From Paratinospora sagittata (lineage: Eukaryota; Streptophyta; Magnoliopsida; Ranunculales; Menispermaceae), in contig CM069598.1 of the NCBI GenBank assembly GCA_035771175.1, positions 13,002,539 to 13,066,538 of the forward strand: a stretch of DNA of 64,000 bases. Direction: 5' to 3'. The translations under genes were made by a program, and so were the position numbers. The notes beneath the pieces are model-generated. The model saw nothing but the letters and a program-made list of their open reading frames with translations. It was not told where the DNA came from and ran no database searches. Below, piece after piece: positions 1 to 13,500 of the stretch (position 1 is the stretch's first letter; each line of letters starts with the position of its first letter).

Positions 1-8
1 CCTGATTA

Positions 9-276
9 TGACTTGCGGGCCACACTCACGAGATATCTCCTTTGCTTGGACAAGAGGAACGATCAGATGATACAATGACCTTAAAAATGCTACAACTACT
101 CGAAATACATGCATTTGATAGTGAAGACGGAGAACAACTAAAATAATACTACATTAATATCTCATTTGGCTTGAGGCAATGATGTTTTTCATTTTTTGGT
201 AGGTTACCCTGCTACTCGTTATACTGTTGGCCAGGATTTTTATGTTAATAAGGGGGATCTTGTAGTGAGAGTTTAA
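9..276 (+). CDS. Possible last two exons of an unidentified upstream gene (partial)
   Basis: I do not recognise this protein. One frame stays open from about position 9 to 143 and reads LAGHTHEISPLLGQEE and then LKMLQLLEIHAFDS. A possible donor (GTGAAG) lies at 121, and a good acceptor (TTTTTTGGTAG) ends at 202. Joining them gives a terminal exon, 203-276, containing YTVGQDFYVNKGDLVVRV and a TAA stop. The phases agree (1 and 2 bases). If the donor is not used, the first exon instead ends at a TAA at 144-146. About 170 bases of T-rich sequence, plausible 3' UTR, follow, and then an A-rich run near 446-470. This is inference from open frame and splice signals only. It could be chance. Confidence 0.3.
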
Positions 277-1570
277 TCTATAGTTGTCAAGGCCATGCTC
301 TCTTGTTATTTTTAATCCCTGTAGCCTCTGTCTATAGACCATGTTTGCATGTTGTGCTTGTACTATTCTTGTATTTGTCCTTGTATCTATTGACATAATG
401 TTCTCCGGTCATGAAGATCGATTAGAAATGCAATGCATTATTGACAAAAAAAAAAAAACAAAAAAAAAACTAAAAGCCAATAAGACATTGGTTCGATTAT
501 TCGAGCAGTTGGTCTATTACATGAGGTCAAAAGTTTTAGGCAGGGTTTCAGAGAGATGGATACTAGATTTCTTCTAATTCTCTCGTTTACAAAGTGGTTG
601 TATGGACTGACTGTGGGCTAATTTTAAGAGACTGTCGGGTTAGATCTTATTAATGTGGGTATTAATCGGGTCTTGCGTGACTCGAATTTCTCACTAGTGG
701 ATGAGTATGAGGTTGTACTTATTATTTTTTTTTAAATAAAAAAAATACTATATTAAAGATGCAAGTTAATCGGGATAAAGAGGTGGATGTGATCCGTAGC
801 ATAATTACTCTAACTCCCCCAATATTTATATTTATATGTGCCTTCCGATTTAATATAATTGTATAATCATGATTTTAATCATTTGAACAGTTGCATTCTT
901 TGGAGTATAAATGGTGCTACAGAAGTTTCAAATTGAAGATGGTGGTTAAAAACGTACTCATAAATAAATTAATTATTTTTTATTAATAAAAAAGCTTAAC
1001 TGTGTTAATTTGAGTTAATTAATTTTTTTTTAAAACTATACTTCTACCTTTTCTTTTCTGAGAAATACTTCTACGTGTCTAAATGAGCAGAAATATTATA
1101 TTTCTTTCTTGTATAGTAATCTGAGAAATGTTAATCGGAAAAATGTTAATTTAATATATATAACTGTACATATATATTTATTAAATTATATATTAATAAA
1201 TATATATAAAAATAAAATTATATATATAAATAGTTGTACTAACAATTACAACTCTGGCCGGTACGATTAACATTTTCCTCCTAATTGCAGCCATGGATAT
1301 TTTTTCTTTTCTTAATTAATTAATTAATTTTTTTTTTTCGGGTGGATCGAAAGGTCAGTAGCGGCAGTCACGTATAAAGAAAAAAAAAGAAAAAAAGGCT
1401 TGAATGCAAGGCTCGGAATAAGAAAGGGGAAACTGCGACGAAGGTATCAAACTGTAAGTAAATTAAGAAAGGGGATTAAGATTGATTAGGTTTTATTGGG
1501 TGTTTTGATCTGCGAATTCGTATTGAATCAGTTCAGTGGATGTTGAGGTCGTCGGAGAGTAGGTAACAAC
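277..1570. other. Intergenic DNA and FYVE gene promoter/5' UTR
   Basis: No gene is seen. The stretch is AT-rich with homopolymer A and T runs (near 446-470 and 725-745). A TATAAAG at 1373-1379 lies about 200 bases before the FYVE start codon and is a possible core promoter; the transcription start cannot be placed. A small MITE-like repeat lies at 1119-1287. Confidence 0.5.
1119..1287. repeat. AT-rich MITE-like element with imperfect inverted ends
   Basis: The left end carries GAGAAATGTTAATCGG and the right end the reverse complement of GAGGAAAATGTTAATCG. The interior is almost pure A/T. No convincing target-site duplication is visible, so this is a candidate only. Confidence 0.35.
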
Positions 1571-4500
1571 ATGCTGGAGAAAATCGGATTGCCGGCGAAA
1601 CCATCGATGCGAGGAAGCAATTGGGTAGTCGATGCATCGCATTGTCAGGGTTGTTCGTCGCAGTTCACTTTCATCAATCGCAAGGTTTTCAATAATTTCT
1701 TCCTTCTTCATCTTTTCCACTGTTTTCTAATTTATATGCCGCACTCTTGTTCCGAAAATTTCCTTTCGATTATATGCTTGATCATGATATGCTAGATGAG
1801 ATTTATATTTAAATTAATTCTGAAGAATATCATAATCGTCTCGGATGGCGATTTTGTTAATCCAAGTTGGAATTCTTCCTTTGTTTTGATGAAAATTTAA
1901 TATTAATGGGGGAACTGCATATTAATTGATTATTCTAGAGTGATTTTCTGTAGTTGTTTTGTTAATGAGAGAAAATGGTCCAGCTTGTATGTTTTTATAA
2001 AATTATTCGATGTGGTCTCAATACCTTTTTTAAAAAAAAAACTCAATTGTTTGAATGTGTTGGGGATTTTTGAATTAATTGGGTGTGAGACCTCGTGAAG
2101 CTAGTTTAGCAATCTTACTTAGTGACGATCTTTGGTGTATGGTTGAGTGATATAATCTATATGAATCAAAATATTAGGTCTATATGAGAGGACTTGACAT
2201 GCGAAGAAGGGATTCTTTATATTTTCACACTGGAGGATGACTCGTATTTGTTGCAAATTCCTGTATCTCACTTGACTTGGTTGTGCATTGCTTCCCTAAT
2301 CATGTAACTGGTGTAGTAGAAAGCAAACTGAGAAAAGAAAAAAGGGGAGACGCCTCACTTTATTATGCAGGGCTTGATGAAAAGGATTTTATAAAAATGA
2401 GTATTTAATGTTCTAGTTGTCCAGTTTAATGTCCTTGATCAATTTGAAGAATTAGAATGCAAATGTGATGGGTGTTATTCTTCTCGGGAGCTTCTTCAAA
2501 CCTCATCACCTACATTTCGTAATGTTTTGTGTGCTCTTGTTGACATCCCCTGTGCATGACTTACCCATTTATTTGTATTTTGGTTTCTTTCCTTCCTTTT
2601 GCTATCATTTTCCTTTTTGACAACTCATGTATTTTATTATTTTTATTTATCATCTTTTCCTCTCGTTTTGTGGCTTTGGGTTTCAGCATCACTGCCGTAG
2701 ATGTGGGGGCATATTTTGCAATAGTTGCACCCAGCAGAGAATGGTATTGCGTGGCCAAGGTGACTCACCGGTGCGAATATGTGAGCCATGCAAAACACTT
2801 GAGGACGCAGCTCGTTTCGAAATGCGTCATGGATACAAGAGTAGAGTAGGAAGAGGTCAGATTGCCAATCTTATCCCATTGTAAGAATAAGTTAGATAAT
2901 TTTAAGAAAATCATGAATTCCAATGCTTGAAACTTATTAATTATCTTTCTGCATGGGAAGAACATCCTGAAATTGTTATCTTACTTAGGTAGTTCCAATG
3001 ACTTGTCAATTTTTCTATTAAAGACAAAGTTTGGTGTGGGTGTTGTGTGGATAGATTCATCTCTTGTTGGGAAGGTCATGACAATTTGATAAAGGTGTCA
3101 TGTGATGAAAAGAAGAGTACTTACTGTTTAATGTTGGTTCTATCCATATTTTTGCTCGTGCCCAACAAAGATGTTATTTTCGTAGTAGATATGTAGAGGA
3201 TAGATCTCTGTTTCGACAGAGTAACGACAGTAGATTGAGGCTTGAGGGTGACGTTATGTCCTTAAGACAATTATGTCTCACTTAGGTGCTCACGGTGTAT
3301 GACACTTGTCTTTCAGGATACAACAATTTTCTTCTTGTGACAGCTGCACTTCAAATCACAATAATAATCGAACCAAAAATTGGTTGTACTCGCTCACAAA
3401 AGAATGCTAAAACCAGAGAAGAGAGGAGAAAATTCAGAGATTTTAGAATTTTTTGGAATGATTTTTTGAGTTCTGGAGGGCCCTATTTATAGGCAAATCA
3501 TGGCTGTACAAGGTGCCCATTTCTGCACCGTTGGATCGAGTCCGATCGCCTCTACACGCGATCTGATGGACTTGATTGACGCACCCGATCGTACACTGTT
3601 GGATCGCATCCGATCGATTTAGGCGCAATCCAACGGCTCCGATCGGCGCATCCGATCCCACACTGTCGGATCTTCATACATTGCACTTGGACAGATCTCC
3701 TTGACCAACTACATTCATCGTATCTGGACGTCCCAGATCCGATCTTCCACGGACGCATCACATCCGTCCGATCTGCCTCGATCTTCGAAAATGAAAAGCT
3801 CCCCAGTTCCTCACGACGATGCGCACATGCAAAGTGTTGTGCACCCAATGCGCCCTAAGTCGCCCAATCGCCTATGCGTGCGCGGGGTGATGCTTCGCAT
3901 CACCCGTAAGCCTTCCTTGTGCGTGTGTGTGAGCTTAAGTTCAAGTGTAGTACTCTAGCTACACTTATAAGTTAAAATTTAGAATTCTTTCTTTCCCATG
4001 TGGGACTAAAAAATGTTTTCAAATTTCATCATTTTACATATATCAAGTAGGCTACTTTAGACTCAATTTCTCATTCATATATAAATGGGTATAGTTAAAT
4101 AATTTTATATTCTTAATCTTCACATATCAAAGAATAATAATCAACTTGGCCCCACTCAAAATCACTTGTGGGTCCCACTTTAATATTTAGCTGAAAATGG
4201 TGAAAAATCATATTTAATTACCCATTTTCCAACAATCTCCCACATGAATGGAAATTGAACTAATTGCACTTTTTATCATCCCCTACATAAATAAATTTTT
4301 GATGCAATTTTGAAAATTTTTAATGCAGACACTTGAGAGAGTACTAATGGAACGAGTTGCATCGGGATAGGTAGCTTGTGGCTTTGAACATTCCCTAGTG
4401 AAACGCTATTGGATTTGCTAGCTAATCAGTGAACACAATGTCTTGAACTGTTCAGCCGTTGATGCAAACCAAAGACAATAATGTACATAACTCAATTTCG

Positions 4501-7500
4501 AACAATTTTGGTTTTCACGGTTGTGTTCATTTTGGCCCTGAACAACTCCCAGATTCATAAGTGCTTTAGAAAATTCAAGCCTTAAAATCCTTATAGAATT
4601 GACCCAGTTCTCACTCACATAGGTGATGTCCTATTAAGAGTAACCCTGCTATACCCCATATAATTAATATGTCATAGGAATCATTAAAAGCAATGCTTAT
4701 CCTTAATCATTTTGCAGGCAACACTATAGTATCATAGGCATGGGTAGGAATGTTGTTTTCCTTAGTGCTATACCAGATTTCATAATTTAGTTGTCCCTTT
4801 TGAACCTAGTTCTTGGGATCTCCAGTCATTTAGGTTGAGTTTCCACTACGAAACTCTATTTAATAGGCTTTATCACATTCCCCTCGATGAACAGTGTACT
4901 TGATCTCTATGCAAACCTTTAGTTAGTGGATCCGCAAGGTTGTCCTTTGATTTGATATAATCTATGGAGATTACTCCATTTTCAAGTAACTGTTTTATGG
5001 TATTATGTCTCCGACGTATATGTCTTGACTTACCATTATACATTTTATTCTGTGCTCTAGTTATAACAGGCATACTGTCACAATGAATGCATATTGCTGA
5101 GACAGGTTTGGACCAACATGGAACATCCTCTAAAAAGTTACGAAGCCATTATGCTTCTTCGCCAGCTTTATCTAAAGCTATAAATTCAGATTTCATAGTG
5201 GATCTGGTTATACATGTTTGTTTTGAGGATTTCCATGATACCGCCTACGCCAATTGTGAACACATATCCACTCATAGATTTAGTGTCGTTGGAGTCAGAT
5301 ATCCAATTTGCGTCACTATATCCTTCTAGGACAGCTAGATATCTTGTATAATGCAATCCATAATTCTGTTTCTACCTTAAATATCTAAGTACCCTAATCA
5401 ATGCTTTCCAATGAGCCTTGCCTGGATTGCTTGTAAACCGACTTAATTTATTAATTGCACATGCTATGTCAGGTCGTGTACATACCATAACATACATTAG
5501 ATTGCCAAGTATACGTGAATATTCCAATTGATTTATGGGTTGCCCTATATTCTTGATAAGATGTAAATTCACATCTATAGGCGTTTTTTATAGGACTAGT
5601 ATCATATTTATTGAATTTAGTCAATATTTTTTCAATATAATAAGATTGAGACAAGACTAATTCGTCAGATATTTTAATCGCTAAAATAACATCAGCAACA
5701 CCCATATCTTTTATATCAAAATGTTTAGTCAACATTTTCTTTGTAGACTTGATTATGACTTTACTATTACCTATAATCAACATATCATCCACATAAATAC
5801 ACACTTTGACATAGTCCTTTGGTGTGTTTTTGACGTATACACATTTGTCACATTCATTGATTTTAAAACCATTGGACAACATGACATTGTCAAATTTAAT
5901 ATGCCATTGTTTTGGTACTTGTTTTAATCCATATAATGATTTAACAAGTCTACACACCTTATGTTCTTGTTCAGATGTAATGAATCCTTCAGGTTGTTGC
6001 ATATATATCTCTTCTTCTAATTCACCATTTAAGAAAGCTGTCTTAACATCCATTTGATGAATTTCAAGATTGTTTATTGCAGCAATAGCAATTAACATTC
6101 TTATGGATGTTATTCTAGTTACTGGTGAATATGTATCGAAGAAATCAAAGCCCTCTATTTGTTTAAAGCCCTTGTCTACCATTCTAGCCTTATATTTATC
6201 AATTGAACCGTCAGCCTTTAATTTTCTGTTAAAAATTCATTTACACCCTAAGGGCTTCATACCTGATGGTAAATCTACTAATTCCCAAGTATGATTGTGC
6301 ATGATTGATTCAATTTCATTATTTATTGCTTTCTTCCAAAAAGGAGTTTCGGGTGTTGATATTGTCTCTTTAAAGTTTGAGGCTCACTTTCTAACATGTA
6401 CGTTAGAAAATCAGGACCAAAAGACTTTGCAACTTTAGCCCTTTTACTAAGTCTAGGTTCATCTTCTAAATTTTTATCTAGAGGATTACTACTACTTGCA
6501 GTGTCATAAGTTCTTTTATTTGAACTTAGCTTGTGCATATTTTTATTTGGAAAAATCTGCTAAAAAAATGATGCATTTCTAGATTCCATTATTGTATTCA
6601 CATGTATATTAGAAATATATGATTTATATATAAGGAACCTATATGCACTACTGTTATGAGCATAACCAATGAATGTACAGTCAATGGTTTTGAGCCCTAT
6701 CCTAACCTTTTTAGGTTCAGGTATTGCTACCTTAGCTAAATACCTCCACACTTTTAAATATTTGTAGGAAGATTTCCTACCTTTTCACAACTCATAAGGA
6801 GTAACATCCTTATTCTTACGGGGTATTTTGTTAAGAATGTAGTTAGTAGAAAGAATTGTTTCCCCCACATATTTTGAGGTAACCCAGAACTTATCAACAT
6901 GGCATTCATCATTTCTTTCAATGGTCGGTTTTTGCGTTGAACAATACCATTTGATTGAGGCGAATAAGGAGCGGTTGTTTGATGAATAATACCATGTTCT
7001 TGACAGAACGCACCAAAAGGTGCTTTATATTCACCACCTCTGTCGCTTCTTATCTTCTTACCAAGTTGATTTTCAACCTCATTTTTATAGTGTTTGAATA
7101 CTTCTAAAACTTCATCTTTGCTTTTAAGCAAATAAACATAACAGTATCTTGTATTGTCATCAATAAAAGTAATAAAATACTTTTTCCCACCTCTAGTTTG
7201 TACAAATTTTAAGTCACATATATCACCGTGAATTAATTCTAGAGGTTCAGTGTCTCTTTCAATTGAATGAAATGGTGTTTTAGCTATCTTTGCCTCAACA
7301 CATTTATAATTTGGATCAATTTGATAGTTAGGTAATAATTCTAAATTCATCAATTTTCGTAATGAATTAAAATTAACATGTCCTAATTTATCATGCCATA
7401 AACAAGAAGACTCCAAAAAATAAAGAGAAGATGAATCTTTATTATCTTCAAAGTTGCGGATTATAGACATTACATTAATCTTAAATAACCCCCTTTCCGC

Positions 7501-10500
7501 CAAATACACTGTTTTTGGAAAGTACAAATTTATTGGAGTCAAAGACCATCCTAAAACCACTTTTGTTCAACAGTGAGCCTGAAACAAGATTCTTCCGGAT
7601 TTTAGGTACATGCGGCACATCGATCAAGGTGAGTTCCTTTCCTGAGGTCATCTTGAGGACCACCTTCCCAAGACCCGTTATTGTTGAAATTGCTGAATTC
7701 TCCATGATCAGATTACGTCTTCTTATTGCTATATAAGAGGAAAACATATTCTTATCAACACAAACATGTCGGGTGGCTCCAGTGTCAATCTACCACACTC
7801 TGGGTTCATCAACCATGTTGGCTTCAAAAACCACAGTAGATAGCATCATGTCTGATACATCTTCAGTCTTCTCCTCAGTCACATTAACTTGATCTTTCTT
7901 GGACTTGCCCTTCGATCGACAATCTTGGGCTTTGTGCCCTTGTTTTTGGCAATTATAGCACTTGCCACTGAACTTCTGTGGTTTGCCTTTTTTTTGGGCC
8001 TGACTATCTCCAGTGTGCTTGCGCTTCTTGTTCTTGGTGGCCTTTCCCTCCACAAGGTTAGCTTTAGGCTATGTCTGGTCTCCAATCTTCTTGTCATGTT
8101 TCTTATTGTCTTGTTCAATCCGCAGTTTGACAATAAGGTCCTCAAGTCCCATCTCTTTACGCTTGTGCTTGAGATAGTTCTTGAAATCTTTCCAAGAAGG
8201 TGGCAACTTCTCAATAATTGCAGCCACTTGAAAAGATTCACTCAAAAACATTCTCTCTGCATGAATCTCATGGAGAATGATCTGCAGCTCTTGTACTTGA
8301 TCCAACACAGTCTTTGAGTCCGCCATCTTATAATCAAGGAACCTGCTGACCACAAATTTCTTATGGCCAACATCTTTAGTTTTGTATTTCGTATCCAAAG
8401 AATTCTAGAGTTCCTTGGCAGTACGGACTGTACTATACACATTATACAATGTATTTTCCAGCCCATTAAGAATGTAATTCTTGCATAGAAAATCAGTGTC
8501 TCCATGCTTGAATTGCAGCAATAACATGCTTATCAGTCCCACCCTCTCTGAGTTCTGGTTCATCTTCATTCAGCACCTTGACCAGGTTGAGGGTGGTCAG
8601 GTAAAACAACATCTTCTGTTGCCGCCTTTTGAAGTCAGTGCCAGTAAACTTATCTAGCTTTTCAGGTTTCATAGGAACAATAGTCGGTGTAGGGGCAAAA
8701 TCTATCTCCATCATAATTGTCTTAAGATTGTTATTTTCGTAGTAGATATTGTAGAAGATAGATCTCTGTTTTGGTAGAGTAACGGCAATAGATTGAGGCT
8801 AGAGTGCGACTCTAGTTGTGGTGGACAGGCTTTCAAAATTTGCCCACTTTATTGCGTTGCGTCATCCTTTTACTGCGAAGTCCGTTGCAGCTGTGTTTGT
8901 TAAGGAAGTAGTGCGTTTTCATGGCATTCCGCATTCCATTGTTTTGGACCGGGATAAGATTTTCTTGAGTTTGTTTTGGACCAAGTTATTCCAATTGTGG
9001 GGTACTACCCTTAAGCGTAGTACGACTTATCACCCGCAAACGGACGACCAATCGAAGGTGGTTAACTGATGCTTAGAAACGTATTTGCGTTGTTTTGTGT
9101 CTGAGCGACCCAAATTGTGGTATGATTGGTTACATTGGGCGGAATATTGGTATAATACTTCCTTCCATACTTCGGCACACAGCTCCTTTTCTTGCTTTCT
9201 ATGGCAGACATCCTCCACCGTTGATTTGTTATACTTTGGATTCTACTTGTGTTTCAGCAGTGGATCAGCAATTGGTTGCTCGTGATGAGTTGTTAGCCCA
9301 GCTTAAAGTTAATTTGAGTCGTGCCCAACAGTTAATGAAGGTTCGTGCTGATTCAAATCGTCGAGATGTGGAGTTTGTACTGGGTGAGATGGTTTTTCTA
9401 AAGTTGCGCCCTTACCAACAACAGTCTTTGGCTCGTTGACGTAACGAGAAGTTGGCTCCCCGTTATTATGGAGTGTATTGGTGTTGTAGCTTATCGGCTT
9501 CATCTTCCGGATTACTCCACCTTTCATCCAATTTTCCATGTCTCACAATTACTCCGTGTGGTGGGTGCAATGCATTCTTCTCAAGCGTTACCACCTCAGT
9601 TGTGCGATACCTTAGAACTGTGTGTTCGCCCTACTGCTGTGCTGGGAGTTTGTCCTCATGTTTCAGCTTCTGCAGCTGAAGGACCGGATGTGTTGATTCG
9701 TTGGCATGACCTTCCGGAGTCCGAGGCTACTTGGGAAACTTTTGAGGCTATTCGCCACCAATTTCCAGAATTTCAACTTGAGGACAAATTGAAAAGTTGG
9801 GCGGGGGGGTTATTGATAAACCTCCTATTCGTTTTACGTATTTCAGGAGAAGAAAATCTAAGGTTGGAGAGGAGACCTCGGAGGGCAAGATTGTAAATTC
9901 TGGAGCTGAATGTGTTGCTGAGAAGGAGTAAGAAGATTTACTATAAATAATGGGTGTATAGGGAATTGGGATTCATTCATTCATTCAAGTTCTTTTGTTG
10001 TACAATTGGGAGTGTCACAGTTCACTTGAATTAACTGTCTGTACTCTGTAATTAGATTGTATGCTTGTAACACGAGATTACTAGTTCCTGATTGCTATCA
10101 TTTTGTTTTCTTTTCTTCTTTTCAAACCTGATTCGTATCAGACTTCTATAAATATCTTCAGAAATTATAGGGTTCTTTTTGTTATTGCTTCTATTCTGTA
10201 CTTGTACTTTACTATAAAACACCTGTCCTCTTTTTTTTTTTTTGAGCAGAAACAAGATAGGATTTTATTAAAATAATAATAGCCAACGTTACAACCGCCA
10301 TCGGAGCACAAAAAATGCACCTATATGAGAATTAAAGCCAACACCCACCCAAATAACAATATCCATTGCAACTGAAACAAACAATTTCCCCTATCAAGCA
10401 CCCACTCTGAGAGAGATGGACCATGAACTAAAACAGCTGCATGCACCCAAGAGCTTGCCACAAACCTAATATCCTCCCACAACTTAATTGGCACCTTACC

Positions 10501-13500
10501 CCTATCGTTGAAAACCCGATTATTCCTTTCAAGCCAAATATGCCGTAAAGTTGCAAATGAAGCCCCTAAACCAACTTCTTTTATCATGCTAGAATTAACT
10601 TGATTATGATCCAAAGTCATGCAATCCACAAGACTAGATGGATCATCTGTCCTCTATTTTGGTTCATGCAAAGACTTTCATTGTTGCTGGTTAAGAAAGA
10701 ATCTTGTCATGAATGTCTACCAGATTGGAACAAAGTTCTCAGTGGGGTTTTGATAGTAGTTTCTTGACTAATTTACATTAAATTCATTTTTATTTGCAAA
10801 TAATTTTTTTTAATCATTTATGCATTCAACTGTGGTGATTCAAATACAATTTGTAACTTTTGAATGCTAAGTACTTCCTCACCTAACCCCTCCAATTGGT
10901 TTTCTTCAGGTGGTTCTAAAGTTGGAATGAAGTACGAGGATGAAGTGTTAAATAAGATTAATATTGATGGGAAACAGTCATCTTTGTCAGGAAGGGGTTC
11001 TACAACCTCCTCCGAAGTTTCTGATGTTGATCGGGCCATTGGCATTGCCTCTTCTTCCAGTTTTCATGAAGAAGCTGCCAATCATGATGGCAAAGAAGAT
11101 GAGCCTCAGAGTGATACTCTAGATGAGATTGGGTCCAACAGCCCAGAGGAGTTGCGTCAGCAGGCAGTAGAAGAGAAAAAGAAATATAGAATTCTGAAAG
11201 GAGAAAATAAACCTGAGGAAGCTCTGAGAGCATTTAAGCGAGGGAAGGAACTAGAAAGGCAGGCTAAGGCTCTAGAAATTGCACTAAGAAAGAGTCATAG
11301 AAAGGCTTTGTCCTCCAACAGTTTGGCTAGCATCCAAAAGACAAATGACGATCTTGCGGAATCTAGTATAAAGAGTAAATCTTCTAATCAAATGCGAAAA
11401 GAAAACAAGGATGACCTTGTGGATGAACTAAGAGAATTGGGATGGTCTGACGCTGATCTCCATGACGCAGATAAGAAACCAGCAAAAATTAGTTTAGAAG
11501 GTGAATTGTCTAGTCTTCTTAGAGAAAGCCATAGCAAATCGACAGTGGACAAGGGAACTGGTGGCATTGATAAGACCCAGGTCATGGCTCTGAAGAAAAA
11601 AGCTCTTGCATTTAAGCGGGAAGGAAAGATTGCAGAAGCCAAGGAAGAGCTAAAGCGAGCCAAAATTTTGGAAAAGCAACTTGAAGAACAAGCATTCTTG
11701 GGCGGAGAAGATTCAGATGATGAGATATCAGCTCTGATTCGTAGCATGGATGATGATAAAGAAGATGACATATTGTTGTATCGTGAAAAAGATGCTGGTT
11801 CTGACTATGATCATCTTTTGGGTGGTGCAGCTGATCTTGGTGATGGTTTATTTGATGTCACAGATGAGGATATGAATGACCCAGAAATGACAGCAGCCTT
11901 AAAATCTTTAGGTTGGACTGAAGATTTAGACCAACAAGAGGTTAAGCCTCCCCCATCTGTCTTTGTGGATGTGAATGCATTGCGTAATGAGATTCTTTCT
12001 CTGAAAAAAGAAGCTGTCAACCAGAAGCGGGCTGGTAATGCTTCTGAAGCATTGACCCTCCTGAGGAAAGCAAAATTACTTGAGAAGGATATTGAAAAAT
12101 TCGAGTCTCAAGGAAGCAGCTCATTTGCACCAAATTCTATGACGCAAGAAGGATCTACTTCTCAAATTGCAAAGAAGTCATCATTGCCAATGAAGATGGA
12201 TCAAGGCAAGTTTGAATCAGTGGAAGACATAAATTCAAAGTTACCACCAAAAAGCAAATTAATGATTCAAAAAGAGCTTCTTGGAATTAAAAAGAAGGCC
12301 CTGGCCTTGAGGAGGGAAGGACGGTTTGATGAAGCGGATGAAGAATTGAAGAAAGGAAAGGTCCTTGAATATCAATTAGAAGAGATGGAAAATGCTTCAA
12401 AACCGAGTGCAACAAAAGAAAGTGTCATTAAGGATTCTGAATCAATAAAAAAGAAATTGACTAATTATGAAATGTCAGATCGCCACCTGGAAATTGATGG
12501 AGATGTGACAGAAAAAGACATGCATGATCCTGCATTACTCTCACAGCTAGAGAAACTGGGATGGACGAATGAAAGCATTGAACATGAAAGCTTGCCATCT
12601 GAACCTTCTAAGCGGATAGATAATAAGTCTGAACATGTTACTGATTCTGTAATCCAGGCAACATCTGAAGTACCTGTTATAACACCCAGAAGAAGTAAAG
12701 CTGAGATTCAAAGAGAGCTCTTGCAATTGAAAAGAAAGGCGCTTGCTCTCAGACGTCAAGGTGAAGCTGAGGAGGTTGAGGATGTTCTTAAAATGGCAAA
12801 GGCACTAGAGGCTCAAATGGAAGCAATTGAGGCTCCAAATAGAGATTTTGTGGCAAACTCTGCAACAGCCAAGGAGCCTGGTAGTTTTGGGTCTCATATT
12901 ACTCAGAAGACTCATGGAAATACAGAGTCTACACAAGAAAATTGGACCAGTAAACCTCCCAGGAGTCCAGTGAAAGAAGAAGATGAAGCAGAAGTGACAG
13001 AAGAAGATATGCACGATCCCATGCTACTCTCTCAGCTGAATGATATGGGATGGAAAGATGAAATTGTTGAACCTATAAGCACCGTAAAACCTCGTGAACT
13101 ATCTGTCAATAACTTTGCACAAGCCTCTTCTGAAATACCGGTTGTAGCAGCAAGAAGAACTAAAGCTGAAGTTCAGAGAGAACTTTTAGGACTAAAAAGA
13201 AAGGCCCTCAACCTGAGACGCCAAGGAGAGGCTGAGGAGGTTGAGAAAGTGCTGAAACTAGCAAAGGAATTAGAAGTACAGCTCGGAGAGATGTCAGCTC
13301 CCAAGAAGGATTTGCCGCTTGACTCCTCTAGGGACAATAGGCCTGAAGCTTTTGGAGCTATCATTTCTCAAGAGAAACCTGGAAACATGAAAGACGTGGA
13401 AGTGAGAAGACTATCCGATTTAACCACTGATTTAAATGATGGATCTTCTGAGCTTTTGGGTTTAGATTTGAACAAAAGTATAGCAGCTAAACCTCCTCCA

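Larger units (their letters stand above)
3172..8810 (-). mobile_element. Decayed Ty1/copia retrotransposon, antisense in FYVE intron 2
   Basis: On the minus strand a broken gag-pol runs from about 8714 to 4873. Gag starts [21 protein letters not shown] zinc knuckle [14 protein letters not shown] lies near 7960. GAG-pre-integrase and integrase ([20 protein letters not shown]) lie within 7560-6754. Reverse transcriptase ([27 protein letters not shown]) lies at 6182-5469, and RNase H ends near 4873 ([12 protein letters not shown]). Several frameshifts and stops separate these pieces. A polypurine tract (GGGAGAT on the minus strand, 4235-4241) abuts a 3' LTR at 3172-4234. Only about 80 bases of the 5' LTR remain (8729-8810); beyond that lies gypsy sequence. 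The usual tRNA-Met primer site is missing. It is dead. Confidence 0.85.

Noticed and set aside
7889..8317. 142-codon plus-strand open frame with hydrophobic stretches
   Set aside because: It is antisense to the copia gag and zinc knuckle; the hydrophobicity comes from the reverse of Lys-rich codons.
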